Source of the DNA: Treponema sp.
GTDB lineage: Bacteria > Spirochaetota > Spirochaetia > Treponematales > Treponemataceae
DNA length: 64,000 bases
Direction of reading: 5' to 3'
Assembly (NCBI GenBank): GCA_017553635.1
Contig: JAFZKN010000014.1
Coordinates: 62,001-126,000 of the forward strand
Shown: in pieces, positions 25,841 through 35,300 of the stretch
Numbering within the stretch: position 1 is the first letter of the stretch
How the letters are laid out: each line of letters opens with the position of its first letter
The notes under the pieces: model-generated
The model's input: only the letters and a program-made list of their open reading frames with translations
The model's database searches: none
What the model was told of the DNA's origin: nothing
Program-made: the position numbers and the translations under genes

Positions 25841-27586
25841 TTAATTAAAGATTAATACGCGCTTTGTTTCTTTTATGATATCTTCCGGAACAAGTGGTTT
25901 TGTAATATAACCATTCATTCCGCATTCAACAGATTTTTTTACATCTTCATCAAATACATTTGCTGTCATTGCAATTACCGGAACAGAAGCTTTTTGAGTA
26001 TCACCGATAGCCCTGATCTGTCTCGTAGCTTCATATCCGTCTATTCCAGGCATCATGATATCCATGTACACTAAATCGTAATATCCGTCTTTATTATTAA
26101 GAACTTTTTCATATGCCTCTTTACCGTTAGTTGCTTTTTCAACTTCAAAGCCTAAATCAGAAAGAAGTCTTGCTGCTATTTCAATATTAAGTTCATTATC
26201 TTCTACAACAAGAACTCGTTTTCCATCAAAAGAAATTGTATCAAGATTTGCAAGAGCTTCATTTTCACCATTATCGAAAATAATTGCGTTAAACTTTATT
26301 GTAAATTCTGTTCCAACATTTACCCTGCTTTTAACATCAATCGTTCCGCCAAGACATTCAACACATTTTTTTGTAATTGTAAGTCCAAGTCCAGAGCCCA
26401 TTACATTACTCTTTGTCGTATTGTTTTCTCTTTCAAACGGAAGGAAAATTTTGTCAATAAAATTCTCTGAAATTCCTTTTCCTTCATCCTCGATTTTAAT
26501 TACAAAGTCAGAAGTGTTTATATCTTTTTCATGTTCTTCTATCGTAATGTAAATTCTTCCGCCGCTTTCTTTAGAATATTTCACAGCATTAGAAATAAGA
26601 TTCATTAAAATTTTTCTTATCTTGATAAGATCACTTTCTATCCACGGATGTTTTACATTAGAAACATCTGTAATTATATCTATGTTTTTACTTTTAATTT
26701 GATATTCAAGAATAGAAACAATATCCTGATAAATTTTTAAAATATTTACTTTTGAAAGTTCAAGCTCAAGCTGACCTGAATCAATCTGCGACATATCTAG
26801 AACATCATTTATAAGACTTAAAAGATATTCACCGGAAGTCAAAATTTTCGAAAGATAATCGTTGAGATTTTCTTTGTTATTGATATCCTTTTTTGCAAGA
26901 GTCGAAAAACCGAGAATCGCATTCATCGGAGTTCTGATATCATGCGACATATTGTTTAAGAACTCGCCTTTTGCTTTTGAAACCTTTCCGGCTTTTTCAA
27001 GAAGTTCCTTAATCTGACTGTTCTGTTTTTCATAAGTTACTTTCTGATATTTATAAATACAGCTTACCATTCCGCCGACGATAAACAGTGACTGAATAAC
27101 ATCAAATGCCATTCTATATTTGCCGTCAATCGGATGAACAAGCTCAGGATACATAACCGAAAGTAAAATTACAGTTCCAAAAATTAAAAAACCAAGTATT
27201 TCAAGAACGACACTTGCAGCACCTCTTACCAGAATCCATGGAAGCGCAATTCCAAGTAAAAGCCAGAGCGGCATTCCGCTTGAAATTCCTCCTGACCAAA
27301 AAAACATAATCGGGAAGAAAATATATACCATGAGAATTGCAACTACAGCTGCAGTTTTTGGTTTGTGCAGATTCTGCGCAATAAAAAGACAGATTGGTAT
27401 ACAAAAGAATGCAGCAAGAGTAATCATTACAAGAGTTTTATCAAGATGAAGAAAAAAAGAAATTATAATAGATAAGAATGAAAAAATTGCCGCAGACACC
27501 AGAAAAAGCATCAGCAATTTTTCCTCAAGGGAAACACCCGACTGAAGATATCTCTTAAATCTTTTGAATCCTGAATTATTACTCAT
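25841..27586 (-). CDS. Hybrid sensor histidine kinase with receiver domain
   Basis: 581 aa. Six membrane helices at about 24-175 form the sensor. Then come a HisKA domain with His215 in NNMSHDIRTPMNAILG, a HATPase with NLISNAVKYSKESGG and GSGLGLTI, and a C-terminal receiver domain. The receiver starts DGKRVLVVEDNELN and has the phosphate-accepting Asp509 in YMDIMMPG. No DNA-binding partner is adjacent, so output goes through a phosphorelay elsewhere. A -10 TATAAT ends 7 nt before the ATG and there is no Shine-Dalgarno, so the mRNA may be leaderless. The signal sensed is unknown. Confidence 0.92.
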   Translation of the reverse strand: MSNNSGFKRFKRYLQSGVSLEEKLLMLFLVSAAIFSFLSIIISFFLHLDKTLVMITLAAFFCIPICLFIAQNLHKPKTAAVVAILMVYIFFPIMFFWSGGISSGMPLWLLLGIALPWILVRGAASVVLEILGFLIFGTVILLSVMYPELVHPIDGKYRMAFDVIQSLFIVGGMVSCIYKYQKVTYEKQNSQIKELLEKAGKVSKAKGEFLNNMSHDIRTPMNAILGFSTLAKKDINNKENLNDYLSKILTSGEYLLSLINDVLDMSQIDSGQLELELSKVNILKIYQDIVSILEYQIKSKNIDIITDVSNVKHPWIESDLIKIRKILMNLISNAVKYSKESGGRIYITIEEHEKDINTSDFVIKIEDEGKGISENFIDKIFLPFERENNTTKSNVMGSGLGLTITKKCVECLGGTIDVKSRVNVGTEFTIKFNAIIFDNGENEALANLDTISFDGKRVLVVEDNELNIEIAARLLSDLGFEVEKATNGKEAYEKVLNNKDGYYDLVYMDIMMPGIDGYEATRQIRAIGDTQKASVPVIAMTANVFDEDVKKSVECGMNGYITKPLVPEDIIKETKRVLIFN

Positions 27587-27593
27587 TAGAAAT

Positions 27594-27622
27594 ATTATAG
27601 CACGGGTTTTTAAATTTGTTTA
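27594..27622 (-). promoter_or_regulatory. Promoter, leaderless type, for the hybrid kinase
   Basis: On the minus strand, TAAACA (27617-27622), 17 bp and TATAAT (27594-27599), then 7 nt to the ATG. The predicted start of transcription coincides with the start codon within a base or two. Confidence 0.55.
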
Positions 27623-27910
27623 ATTTTTTTTGTCTTCTTTTTCTTCGTTTTCTTTATATAAAATTGCAATATTTCCGATTATCCGTACCAGCTGAGATTC
27701 TGTTTTTTCAACAATTTCCTGAGTTAATTCCTGCTTTTCGTCTTTAAACTCGAGGAATTTTACCTTGATAAGTTCATGTGCCTTTAAAGATTCACTGATT
27801 TTTCCGATAACCCCATCTGTCAATCCACCCTGACCGATTATTACAACCGGATGAAGATTGTGAGCTCTGGCACTTAAATCCTTTCTTACTGCACTTGTCA
27901 TTTCCATCAT
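27620..27910 (-). CDS. yhbY: YhbY/CRM-domain RNA-binding protein
   Basis: About 96 aa from the ATG at 27910; starts at 27919 or 27907 are possible and no ribosome site decides. The CRM fold is recognised from LSARAHNLHPVVIIGQGGLTDGV and LKAHELIKVKF, the GxxG-like loop being GQGG. E. coli YhbY associates with pre-50S ribosomal particles. A -10-like TAAAAT ends 7 nt before the ATG at 27910, consistent with a leaderless start. The gene is divergent from queH with overlapping promoters. Confidence 0.85.
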   Translation of the reverse strand: MMEMTSAVRKDLSARAHNLHPVVIIGQGGLTDGVIGKISESLKAHELIKVKFLEFKDEKQELTQEIVEKTESQLVRIIGNIAILYKENEEKEDKKN

Positions 27911-27931
27911 ATTCAGCATTTTATACAATTA

Positions 27932-27960
27932 TTTACATAAACTCAATGTAGTTTTATAAT
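27932..27960 (+). promoter_or_regulatory. Promoter of queH
   Basis: TTTACA (27932-27937), 17 bp and consensus TATAAT (27955-27960), then 10 nt to the ATG at 27971. The leader would be at most about 4 nt and there is no Shine-Dalgarno. Confidence 0.6.
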
Positions 27961-27970
27961 CTGTTCAATA

Positions 27971-28663
27971 ATGAAGAAACTCAACTATCAGCAGACGCTC
28001 GATAAGATTCTTGAATCTATTGATAAAAACAACAAGCCTTCTCTTTTGCTACACGCATGTTGTGCGCCTTGTTCCTCATATACTCTTGAATATCTGGCTG
28101 AATTTTTTAAAATCACCATTTTCTATTACAATCCTAACATTTATCCTCAAAATGAATATGAAAGAAGATTAAATGAACTTAAAAACTTTCTAAAAGCCTT
28201 TGATAAAAACCGCCAGTTTACACTGGTTGAACAACCTTACAATACAGAAGATTATTTTAATGCCGTTAAAACCGATTCAGAGCCGGAACTTAAAACAGAA
28301 AAAGAACGTGGAGAACGGTGCAGACGCTGTTATGAATTCAGACTGAAAAAAGCTTATGAATATGCAGTGGAAAACAAATTTGACTGGTTTACGACAACGC
28401 TTTCTATAAGTCCCTACAAAGATGCTGATAAAATAAATCAGATTGGAAAAGAACTCGAAAATTTAAATTATTTAGAAAAAAGCGAAAATGATAAAGTTAT
28501 ATCTAAAAACCCTTTATTTTTGACAAGTGATTTTAAAAAGAAAGGTGGGTTTAAACGCAGCCTTGAACTTAGTAAAGAATACAGTCTTTACCGCCAGGAT
28601 TATTGCGGCTGTATTTTTTCAAAACAAAATATGGCAAATAATAAGAATGAGGTCGATAATTAA
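27971..28663 (+). CDS. queH: Epoxyqueuosine reductase QueH
   Basis: 230 aa, the DUF208/QueH family. The N-terminal LLLHACCAPCSSYTLEYL carries Cys30, Cys31 and Cys34. The middle has ERCRRCYEFRLKKAYEYA, and the C-terminus YRQDYCGCIFS adds more cysteines for the Fe-S and metal centres. The enzyme reduces epoxyqueuosine in tRNA to queuosine and replaces the unrelated QueG. Other queuosine genes are not in the window. The following ArgA-like gene starts 4 bp later. Confidence 0.92.
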   Translation: MKKLNYQQTLDKILESIDKNNKPSLLLHACCAPCSSYTLEYLAEFFKITIFYYNPNIYPQNEYERRLNELKNFLKAFDKNRQFTLVEQPYNTEDYFNAVKTDSEPELKTEKERGERCRRCYEFRLKKAYEYAVENKFDWFTTTLSISPYKDADKINQIGKELENLNYLEKSENDKVISKNPLFLTSDFKKKGGFKRSLELSKEYSLYRQDYCGCIFSKQNMANNKNEVDN

Positions 28664-28666
28664 TTT

Positions 28667-30019
28667 ATGCAGGAAATAACGGAAAAAGCCAGACAGATCA
28701 GAGATGTCATAAGATACATAAAGGTATTTAAAAACGCCGTAACAGTTGTTTATCTTGATGATGAAATAATATCTTCATCAATGCTTCCCTCTTTAATTCA
28801 TGATATAAGTCTCATTCACGAAAGCGGAATAAAAGTCGTAATCGTTCCTGGCTGTAGAAAACGAATAAATCAGATTCTAACACAGTCAAATATTTCCTGG
28901 GAAATAAAAAACGGTCAGAGAGTTACAAAATCCGATGCCATGGATTTAATTAAAATGGCTGCTTTTGATGTTTCAAATACAATAATGACTTCACTTTCCG
29001 GCGAGAAAATCCCTGCCGTAATCGGAAACTGGGTAAAGGCACATTCAAAAGGTGTAATAAACGGAATTGATTACGGAACAACTGGTGAAATAGAAAGTAT
29101 AAATACTGTTTTGATAGAAGAAATTCTTAAAGACGGATTTGTTCCAATTTTACCGTGCATCGGCTGGAGTGCAACAGGAAAGCCTTATAACATTTCTTCA
29201 ATTAATCTTGCAACAGAAATTGCTGTTAATCTTGAAGCTGATAAATTATTTTTTATTCTTCCAGACACGCAAATAAATCCGAAAGAATTTACAATTCCAA
29301 AAAATATAAATCTTACTTCTGAGTTCAACATCCCCGCAATGAATTTAAAAGAAATTTCTTCTTTTATAAAACTTAATAAAACAAAAACAAAGACAACAAA
29401 AAAAGTTAAGGATATTTCAAAAAAGGAAAAAATGCTTCATCTTTTTTCACTTGCAAAAGAAGCATGCTCAAATGGAGTATCACGAGTTCACATTCTTGAT
29501 GGTTCTGTCGATGGAATTTTACCTTGCGAAATTTATTCTTCTATCGGTTCTGGAACAATGGTTTACAACGATGAATATTCAGGATTCAGAGATATGACAT
29601 TAAATGATATTTCTTCTGTCCTTTCTCTTATGGATCCATTTATCAAACGGGGAATTCTTTTACCAAGAACAAAAGCTACACTTACAGAAAAACTTTCTGA
29701 TTATACAGTTTATCAGGTTGACGGCGGAATACATGCATGCGCTGCTTTACATATTTACAATTCATCACAGGCAGAAATTGCCGGAGTTGCAGTTGACGAA
29801 TCTTACAGTAAAATTGGAATTGGTGTTAAGCTGATTGAATTTCTTTTAAAAAAAGCAGCTGGTAAAAAAATAAAAAGTGTTTTTGTTTTAACGACACAGA
29901 CAGCAGACTGGTTTGAAAAAATAGGATTTAAATCTGATTCAATAAATTCAATTCCACCTGAAAGAAAAGCAAAGTGGTCTGCTCAGCGCAATTCTAAAGT
30001 ACTTCGAATTAAATTGTGA
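28667..30019 (+). CDS. argA: N-acetylglutamate synthase (ArgA-type: kinase fold plus GNAT)
   Basis: 450 aa, close to the 443 residues of E. coli ArgA. Residues 10-270 have the amino-acid-kinase fold (VVIVPGCRKRINQIL, NGQRVTKSDAMDLIKMA, LPCIGWSATGKPYNISSINLA). The C-terminal part is a GNAT domain (GIGVKLIEFLLKKAAGKK). It would make N-acetylglutamate for arginine synthesis. No other arg genes are near. Its last 37 bp overlap the convergent AraC gene in opposite strands. It lies 4 bp after queH and is likely co-transcribed with it. Confidence 0.85.
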   Translation: MQEITEKARQIRDVIRYIKVFKNAVTVVYLDDEIISSSMLPSLIHDISLIHESGIKVVIVPGCRKRINQILTQSNISWEIKNGQRVTKSDAMDLIKMAAFDVSNTIMTSLSGEKIPAVIGNWVKAHSKGVINGIDYGTTGEIESINTVLIEEILKDGFVPILPCIGWSATGKPYNISSINLATEIAVNLEADKLFFILPDTQINPKEFTIPKNINLTSEFNIPAMNLKEISSFIKLNKTKTKTTKKVKDISKKEKMLHLFSLAKEACSNGVSRVHILDGSVDGILPCEIYSSIGSGTMVYNDEYSGFRDMTLNDISSVLSLMDPFIKRGILLPRTKATLTEKLSDYTVYQVDGGIHACAALHIYNSSQAEIAGVAVDESYSKIGIGVKLIEFLLKKAAGKKIKSVFVLTTQTADWFEKIGFKSDSINSIPPERKAKWSAQRNSKVLRIKL

Positions 30020-30747
30020 TTGCTTACTCTGTACTGCATAGGAGTAAGTCCATATCTCTTTTTAAACTGCTTTATAAAATAGCTCTGCGAACTGAATGAA
30101 AGATTATCTGCAATCTGACTGTAAGTTAATTCTGTATAATTTAGCATTCGGCAGGCTTCTTTAAGTCTCACCTGTTCAATATAAGAAACAAGCGACATGC
30201 CTGTTTCTTTTTTAAAAAGCGTGCTCAAATATTTTTCACTTATTCCGATATTCTTTGCAATCTGAGAAATCTTTATAGGTTTACTGAAATTCTGTGAAAC
30301 GTAATCTATTGCCTGGCGTATATATCTTGAAGAACCGTAATTCTTTTTTAAATCACGCATTTTCTTCGCGAAAGAAAAAACCATTTCTCTGTGAAGCTTT
30401 TCAATTTCTTCCTTGTCAGAAAGTTTATCCATTCTGCGGATAAAAAGATCACTCATCGTATAACCGTCTTCTTTTCCAAGACCACCTTCGATACAGAATC
30501 TTGTAATCATTGCTGTTCCGACAACAAAGTGATAACGTATGTTTCTTATTTCATCTTCAGACAAAGAACCCTGGCCTTTTGCAATAAGCGTAAAGTGCAT
30601 GTCTTCAAGTTCCTTAATGCTCCCGTTTTTAACAAGTTCATAAAAACTCATTTCCTGACGGTAAGGAAGATGCACCATCCCTTCTTCGCGCTGATTGTAC
30701 ATTGACTGAGTAAGTTCTTCTTCAATCTCTGATTCGTTTCCTGTCAT
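29983..30747 (-). CDS. AraC-family transcriptional regulator
   Basis: 254 aa. The C-terminal 100 residues have two helix-turn-helix motifs: ISQIAKNIGISEKYLSTLFKKETG and YSQIADNLSFSSQSYFIKQFKKRYGLTP. The N-terminal 150 residues are helical and not a known cupin, so the ligand is unknown. The last part of the gene overlaps argA convergently by 37 bp. A promoter with an inverted repeat over the start of transcription lies upstream, so it may control itself. Confidence 0.88.
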   Translation of the reverse strand: MTGNESEIEEELTQSMYNQREEGMVHLPYRQEMSFYELVKNGSIKELEDMHFTLIAKGQGSLSEDEIRNIRYHFVVGTAMITRFCIEGGLGKEDGYTMSDLFIRRMDKLSDKEEIEKLHREMVFSFAKKMRDLKKNYGSSRYIRQAIDYVSQNFSKPIKISQIAKNIGISEKYLSTLFKKETGMSLVSYIEQVRLKEACRMLNYTELTYSQIADNLSFSSQSYFIKQFKKRYGLTPMQYRVSNHNLIRSTLELR

Positions 30748-30771
30748 AGTTCTTATAAAATATTCGTAAGA

Positions 30772-30800
30772 ATTATAACAGAAAAGTTCGAATCTGTCAC
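30772..30800 (-). promoter_or_regulatory. Promoter of the AraC-family gene, with nearby inverted repeat
   Basis: On the minus strand, GTGACA (30795-30800), 17 bp and TATAAT (30772-30777). The predicted start is about 18 nt before the ATG. TTCTTA/TAAGAA arms flank the predicted +1 (about 30750-30772) and could be an autoregulatory site. Confidence 0.55.
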
Positions 30801-30806
30801 CACAAA

Positions 30807-33272
30807 TTATTTTTTAAGAAGGGCAGCAAACGGATTATAACTCATTCCGTCATCGCTTCCAAGATTCTCACGTGGAGAGCGCCTTTCAACGCGACCGCCG
30901 CGGCTTGCACCGCCTTCTGTACGGCCAGCGCCTCCATTACCTAAACGGGAATTTCCTGCACCATTTGCTCCAAGCCCAGGACGTCCGGGTGTCGAACCTG
31001 CAGCGCCTTTTCTTACAACTACGATTTTTTTAGCCCCTGTCGAACCGGAATTACCTGCGCCAGAACCCATTCCGTTATGCTCAATACGGCTTGCCGCATC
31101 GCTCTTTAACGAAAGACTTATCCGGCGGCGGTCGCGGTCAAGAGCAATGATCGTAAACTCATGAACGTCTCCAACCTTTACAACTTCCATCGGGTCAGTT
31201 ACAAAAGTATCACTCAATTCACTTATATGAATAAGACCTGTTTCGTGTAAACCGATGTCTACGAAAGCACCAAAGTCAACAACGTTTTTAATCTTTCCGG
31301 TTACCTTCATTCCTTCTTTAAGGTCTTCAAACTGAACTACACCCTTCTGCATAATCGGTGCCGGATATCCATCACGAGGATCGCGGTTTGGTTTTTGAAG
31401 TTCACTTACAATATCATTAACAGTTGTTTCACCGATGTTGTATTTTTCTGCAATTTCTTTTATCAAGGATGCAGGAACTTTTTCTCCCTTCTGTATAAGC
31501 GGAAGAACTTCACGTGCCGCATTATAATTTTCCGGATGAACCCATGTGTTATCAAGAGGATCATCACTTTCTGCAATCTTTAAAAATCCTGCACACTGTT
31601 CAAATGCTTTTGGACCAAGTCCCGGAACATTTTTAAGCTCTTCACGGTTTTTAATTTTTCCGTTTACGTCGCGGTATGCAACAATTTTTTTTGCAGTTGT
31701 TGTAGTTATTCCGGATACATATTTTAAAAGCATGTAAGAAGCAGTATTTAAATTTACACCGACATTATTTACAACAGAACTTACAACTTCATCAAGCTGG
31801 TCTGCAAGTTTTTTCTGGTTAACATCATGCTGATACAATCCTACACCGATTGCCTTTGGATCAATTTTAACAAGCTCTGCAAGCGGATCCTGTAAACGGC
31901 GTCCCATCGAAATTGCACCGCGAACCATAACATCAAGATCTGGAAATTCTTCTGTTGCAACTGGAGAAGCTGAATATACAGAAGCACCCGATTCATCTAC
32001 TACAGTGTACTTAACATCAGAGTCAGAATAATTTTCACTAATTACTTTACTTACAATTTCCTGAACTTCATGGCTTCCTGTTCCGTTTCCGACAGCAATA
32101 ACCTGAATGTCATATTTATCAACAGCTTCGTTAATTAAATCGTAAGCTTCCTTTGGATTTATCTCCTGGAATATTTTAAAGAAGCCAAGATATTTTCCGG
32201 TTTCGTCGAGGGCTGCACATTTAGTTCCGTTTCTGTAACCAGGGTCAACACCAAGAACACGGCTTCCTTTAATCGGCTGAGTCATCAAAAGGTTTTTGAG
32301 GTTTTCACTGAATACACCGATTCCGTGATCATCTGCCTGGTCAGCCTCATCACTTCTAATTTCACGTACAACCGCAGGCGACAAAAGACGTACCACGCCG
32401 TCTTCGATTGCATCTTTATGATAAGTGTTGTTAATCTCTGCCTTTTTAGAAAGTTCTGCAACAGCCGCATCAACGTCAACATCAATTGTAACGTCCAGTG
32501 CGCCTTCGCGTTCTGCACGGTTAATCGCAAGAATACGGTGCGGCTTAACCTGATCAAGCGGCTCAGAGTAATCCCAGTACATCTGGTATGTAGACGTCTT
32601 TTGCGCCTGCTCTTCTGTCTGCCCTTCCGGAACGATTCCTTTTGTTATGATATTTCCTGTAGACATATAAAGCTTTTTAACAGCTTCACGGTTTGCAGTA
32701 TCCTGACTTACGCGTTCTGCTATAATGTCTTTTGCTCCGGCTAAAGCATCCGAAGCAGTTTCTACGTTAAGGGCAGGATCTTCGTTATCTGTCTTAATAT
32801 ATTTTTCTGCTTCCTTTTCCACAGCTGCATCATTATTTTTATCAAGAATAAATTCTGCAAGCGGCTCAAGACCTTTTTCCTGAGCAACCATTCCGCGTGT
32901 TTTCTTTTTCTTTTTAAATGGAGCCCACAAGTCTTCGAGGGCAGAAAGAGTTGTTGCAGACATTACTGCATTGTAAAGAGTTTCTGTAAGCTTGTTCTGG
33001 TTGAAAATTCCCTTTACAATTTCGAGGCGGCGTTCTTCAAGATTTTTATATGATTTAAAAAGATGGTCAATGCTTGTAACAGCAACTTCATCAAGATTAT
33101 CTGTTTTTTCTTTTCTATAACGACTGATAAAAGCAACCGTACAGCCTTCATCAAAAAGACTTATTACAGCGCTAACCTGCTGCACACGAATGTTTAACTC
33201 GAGCGCAATTTTTTTCATGATTTCAACTTCGTTAACAACGAGTGCGTCAATTTGTTCCTGTGTAAATTCCAT
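30807..33272 (-). CDS. tex: Tex-family RNA-binding protein
   Basis: 821 aa. The Tex core covers the N-terminal helical part, an RNase-H-like YqgF domain (RVLGVDPGYRNGTKCAALDE), helix-hairpin-helix motifs (VPGLGPKAFEQCAGFL) and an S1 domain near 650-720 (VTGKIKNVVDFGAFVDIGLHETG). The extra C-terminal 90 residues are rich in Gly, Ser and Arg and end in MSYNPFAALLKK. Tex is linked with RNA binding and transcription processes. It stands alone. No Shine-Dalgarno precedes the ATG. Confidence 0.93.
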   Translation of the reverse strand: MEFTQEQIDALVVNEVEIMKKIALELNIRVQQVSAVISLFDEGCTVAFISRYRKEKTDNLDEVAVTSIDHLFKSYKNLEERRLEIVKGIFNQNKLTETLYNAVMSATTLSALEDLWAPFKKKKKTRGMVAQEKGLEPLAEFILDKNNDAAVEKEAEKYIKTDNEDPALNVETASDALAGAKDIIAERVSQDTANREAVKKLYMSTGNIITKGIVPEGQTEEQAQKTSTYQMYWDYSEPLDQVKPHRILAINRAEREGALDVTIDVDVDAAVAELSKKAEINNTYHKDAIEDGVVRLLSPAVVREIRSDEADQADDHGIGVFSENLKNLLMTQPIKGSRVLGVDPGYRNGTKCAALDETGKYLGFFKIFQEINPKEAYDLINEAVDKYDIQVIAVGNGTGSHEVQEIVSKVISENYSDSDVKYTVVDESGASVYSASPVATEEFPDLDVMVRGAISMGRRLQDPLAELVKIDPKAIGVGLYQHDVNQKKLADQLDEVVSSVVNNVGVNLNTASYMLLKYVSGITTTTAKKIVAYRDVNGKIKNREELKNVPGLGPKAFEQCAGFLKIAESDDPLDNTWVHPENYNAAREVLPLIQKGEKVPASLIKEIAEKYNIGETTVNDIVSELQKPNRDPRDGYPAPIMQKGVVQFEDLKEGMKVTGKIKNVVDFGAFVDIGLHETGLIHISELSDTFVTDPMEVVKVGDVHEFTIIALDRDRRRISLSLKSDAASRIEHNGMGSGAGNSGSTGAKKIVVVRKGAAGSTPGRPGLGANGAGNSRLGNGGAGRTEGGASRGGRVERRSPRENLGSDDGMSYNPFAALLKK

Positions 33273-33337
33273 AATGAAGGAATATTACGAAAAAAAAGGC
33301 TTTGGCGCAAGTATAATTGTTTTAACTATATACTTGT

Positions 33338-35290
33338 TTAGTCATCTTTATATCTTTTTTCGTTTTCCTCTTTGTATTTTCTCCACCACGGCCAAAATTC
33401 TTCTTGTTCAAATCTGTATACATCTCTGTTAGAAATTATTTTATGTTCTAATAGTGAAGAAAAATTTTCAGAAAATTTCCAATATTCAATCTCATTTATT
33501 TCTTCATTATTATATTTATCCCATTTTATATATTGTATTCCAGGAATCCATGTACCTAACCAATATGGACTTAGTTTGTAAACCCAATGATCATAGTCTT
33601 CAATTTTCTCAGTTCCAACCATCGTTTTTATGATGCCTATAGCTTCTAATTCGTCATTCTCATTTAACCGGTAATAGTTGCTAATACCCAAACGGGTACG
33701 CTCATCCTTTTCTCCATCATCATAAGAAAACGAAGTTATTAAATTTATAAACTTGCCAAAATAGGCAATAAAGTCAAAACTATCATCTAAGCTGCCATTT
33801 ATTTTTGCTTCATCAAATGTAATTAATTCATTTAGCTTAAATTCTTTTATTTCCCTCTCATCCTTATTATCACGCATAAAAATTAATTTACCAAGGAAAT
33901 CTCTTTTACCGTTTTCAAATGTCCCGGAAAAAATAACAGGAAACAAACAGCATTCCATCATATCAAAATATTTCTCGCCTTTATGGGCAAGAGAAAAACC
34001 GTCCATTACGCCTATTTTACCAGATTCCATCTGTACTAGATAAAATGGAACTGTTACATCAATTTCATTCATTTTAAAAGTATAAACCTGATCAAATTTT
34101 TTTATAACAAAAAGTTGCTCTCCTGGGAAAAGAGGAATTTTTTCTTTTTGATTTGTTATCAAATTATCAGCACCTATTGCATAGCAGCATCTTTTTGGAA
34201 ATAATTCTTTTGTACTTATTGCTTTAAGCTGTCCCAGATTGTAAAGTTCACTTACAGCTTTATTAAATTTATCATTTATTTCTTGAGTATCATAAACACA
34301 ATTTAATACCTTATCAAATTTAAATTTATAATCCTTATTTATTGAAATAGAAAATTTAGAAGTGTCGCAGTAATTTGTCCAGTTTTCGACAATTTCCCTG
34401 TAATCTTCAAGATCAAGAGAAAAAGTTTTCTCACCGGGCGTTTCTGTTTCTTTTACTGCTGCTGCTTCTACGATTTTTTTATAATATGCCTGTTTTTCTG
34501 AATATTCTTCTGTATCAATTTGTTTACCGACATTTTCTCTTGCATAATCAAATACTGTTTTTCCAAATTTATCTTTTATATAAAAATCACAATTTTTATA
34601 TAGGCAGGTTTCAAAAAATTCAGGCTGTCCATTTTTTACTGCATATATTAAAGGCGTTTCTTTATTTTTTCCAAAACGCATGTTATAAACTTTTTCTTCT
34701 AAAAAATAATCAGAATATTTATAAATTTCATAATCTATAATTTTTAAAAATAAATAATCACTGTCACCAAGATTTTCTACATCATTATCTTTTATTTTTT
34801 TTGAAACAATTGGAAAAAAATCAAACTTATCATAAATATTTTCAAAACCTGGACTATTTACTAAATCCAAAAGACTGTCATTTACTTCAGAAATTTTCGT
34901 AAACTCTATTTTTTCTAAAATAGCTAAAAAATTACTATCAGAATTATCTACTAAAACTTTTAATCTCGGAATAAAATCAATTCCATAAGAAACAGAAAAA
35001 TCATTTATATATCCTTTTGTTCTTTTTTTATCTCTTGCCTCGATATAAAAACATCTGTGTTTTTCATCATAAAAAAGAATACGGCATTTAACACCGTCTT
35101 CTATTCTTAAATCATCCCTGCTTGAATTGCGATTTTCAGCATCTATGGGATTATCATAAACGTTAATCTCACCCTGCTGATTAATAAATTCATAACCGGC
35201 ACCAAATTTTTTTATTGATTCCGGTCCATTATTTTTTTTACAGGAAATAAAACATAAAATTAAAAATACGGCAGCAAAAGCTTTTTTCAT
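33338..35290 (-). CDS. Large lipoprotein with a short ankyrin-like stretch
   Basis: 650 aa. A signal peptide ends in LCFISC (Cys17), so the protein is lipidated. Around residues 215-255 a pattern TPLIYAVKNGQPEFFETCLYKN followed by DKFGKTVFDYA reads as one or two degenerate ankyrin repeats. The rest has no known family. It lies 10 bp after the GH51 gene and is probably part of the GerMN-GH51-lipoprotein transcript, though no shared function is apparent. A larger secreted ankyrin protein is at 55004. Confidence 0.7.
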   Translation of the reverse strand: MKKAFAAVFLILCFISCKKNNGPESIKKFGAGYEFINQQGEINVYDNPIDAENRNSSRDDLRIEDGVKCRILFYDEKHRCFYIEARDKKRTKGYINDFSVSYGIDFIPRLKVLVDNSDSNFLAILEKIEFTKISEVNDSLLDLVNSPGFENIYDKFDFFPIVSKKIKDNDVENLGDSDYLFLKIIDYEIYKYSDYFLEEKVYNMRFGKNKETPLIYAVKNGQPEFFETCLYKNCDFYIKDKFGKTVFDYARENVGKQIDTEEYSEKQAYYKKIVEAAAVKETETPGEKTFSLDLEDYREIVENWTNYCDTSKFSISINKDYKFKFDKVLNCVYDTQEINDKFNKAVSELYNLGQLKAISTKELFPKRCCYAIGADNLITNQKEKIPLFPGEQLFVIKKFDQVYTFKMNEIDVTVPFYLVQMESGKIGVMDGFSLAHKGEKYFDMMECCLFPVIFSGTFENGKRDFLGKLIFMRDNKDEREIKEFKLNELITFDEAKINGSLDDSFDFIAYFGKFINLITSFSYDDGEKDERTRLGISNYYRLNENDELEAIGIIKTMVGTEKIEDYDHWVYKLSPYWLGTWIPGIQYIKWDKYNNEEINEIEYWKFSENFSSLLEHKIISNRDVYRFEQEEFWPWWRKYKEENEKRYKDD

Positions 35291-35300
35291 TTTACCTCGT

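Noticed and set aside
30784..30800. GTTCGAATC near 30786 looks like a tRNA T-loop
   Set aside because: No matching acceptor, D or anticodon stems can be folded around it. It lies in the promoter of the AraC gene.
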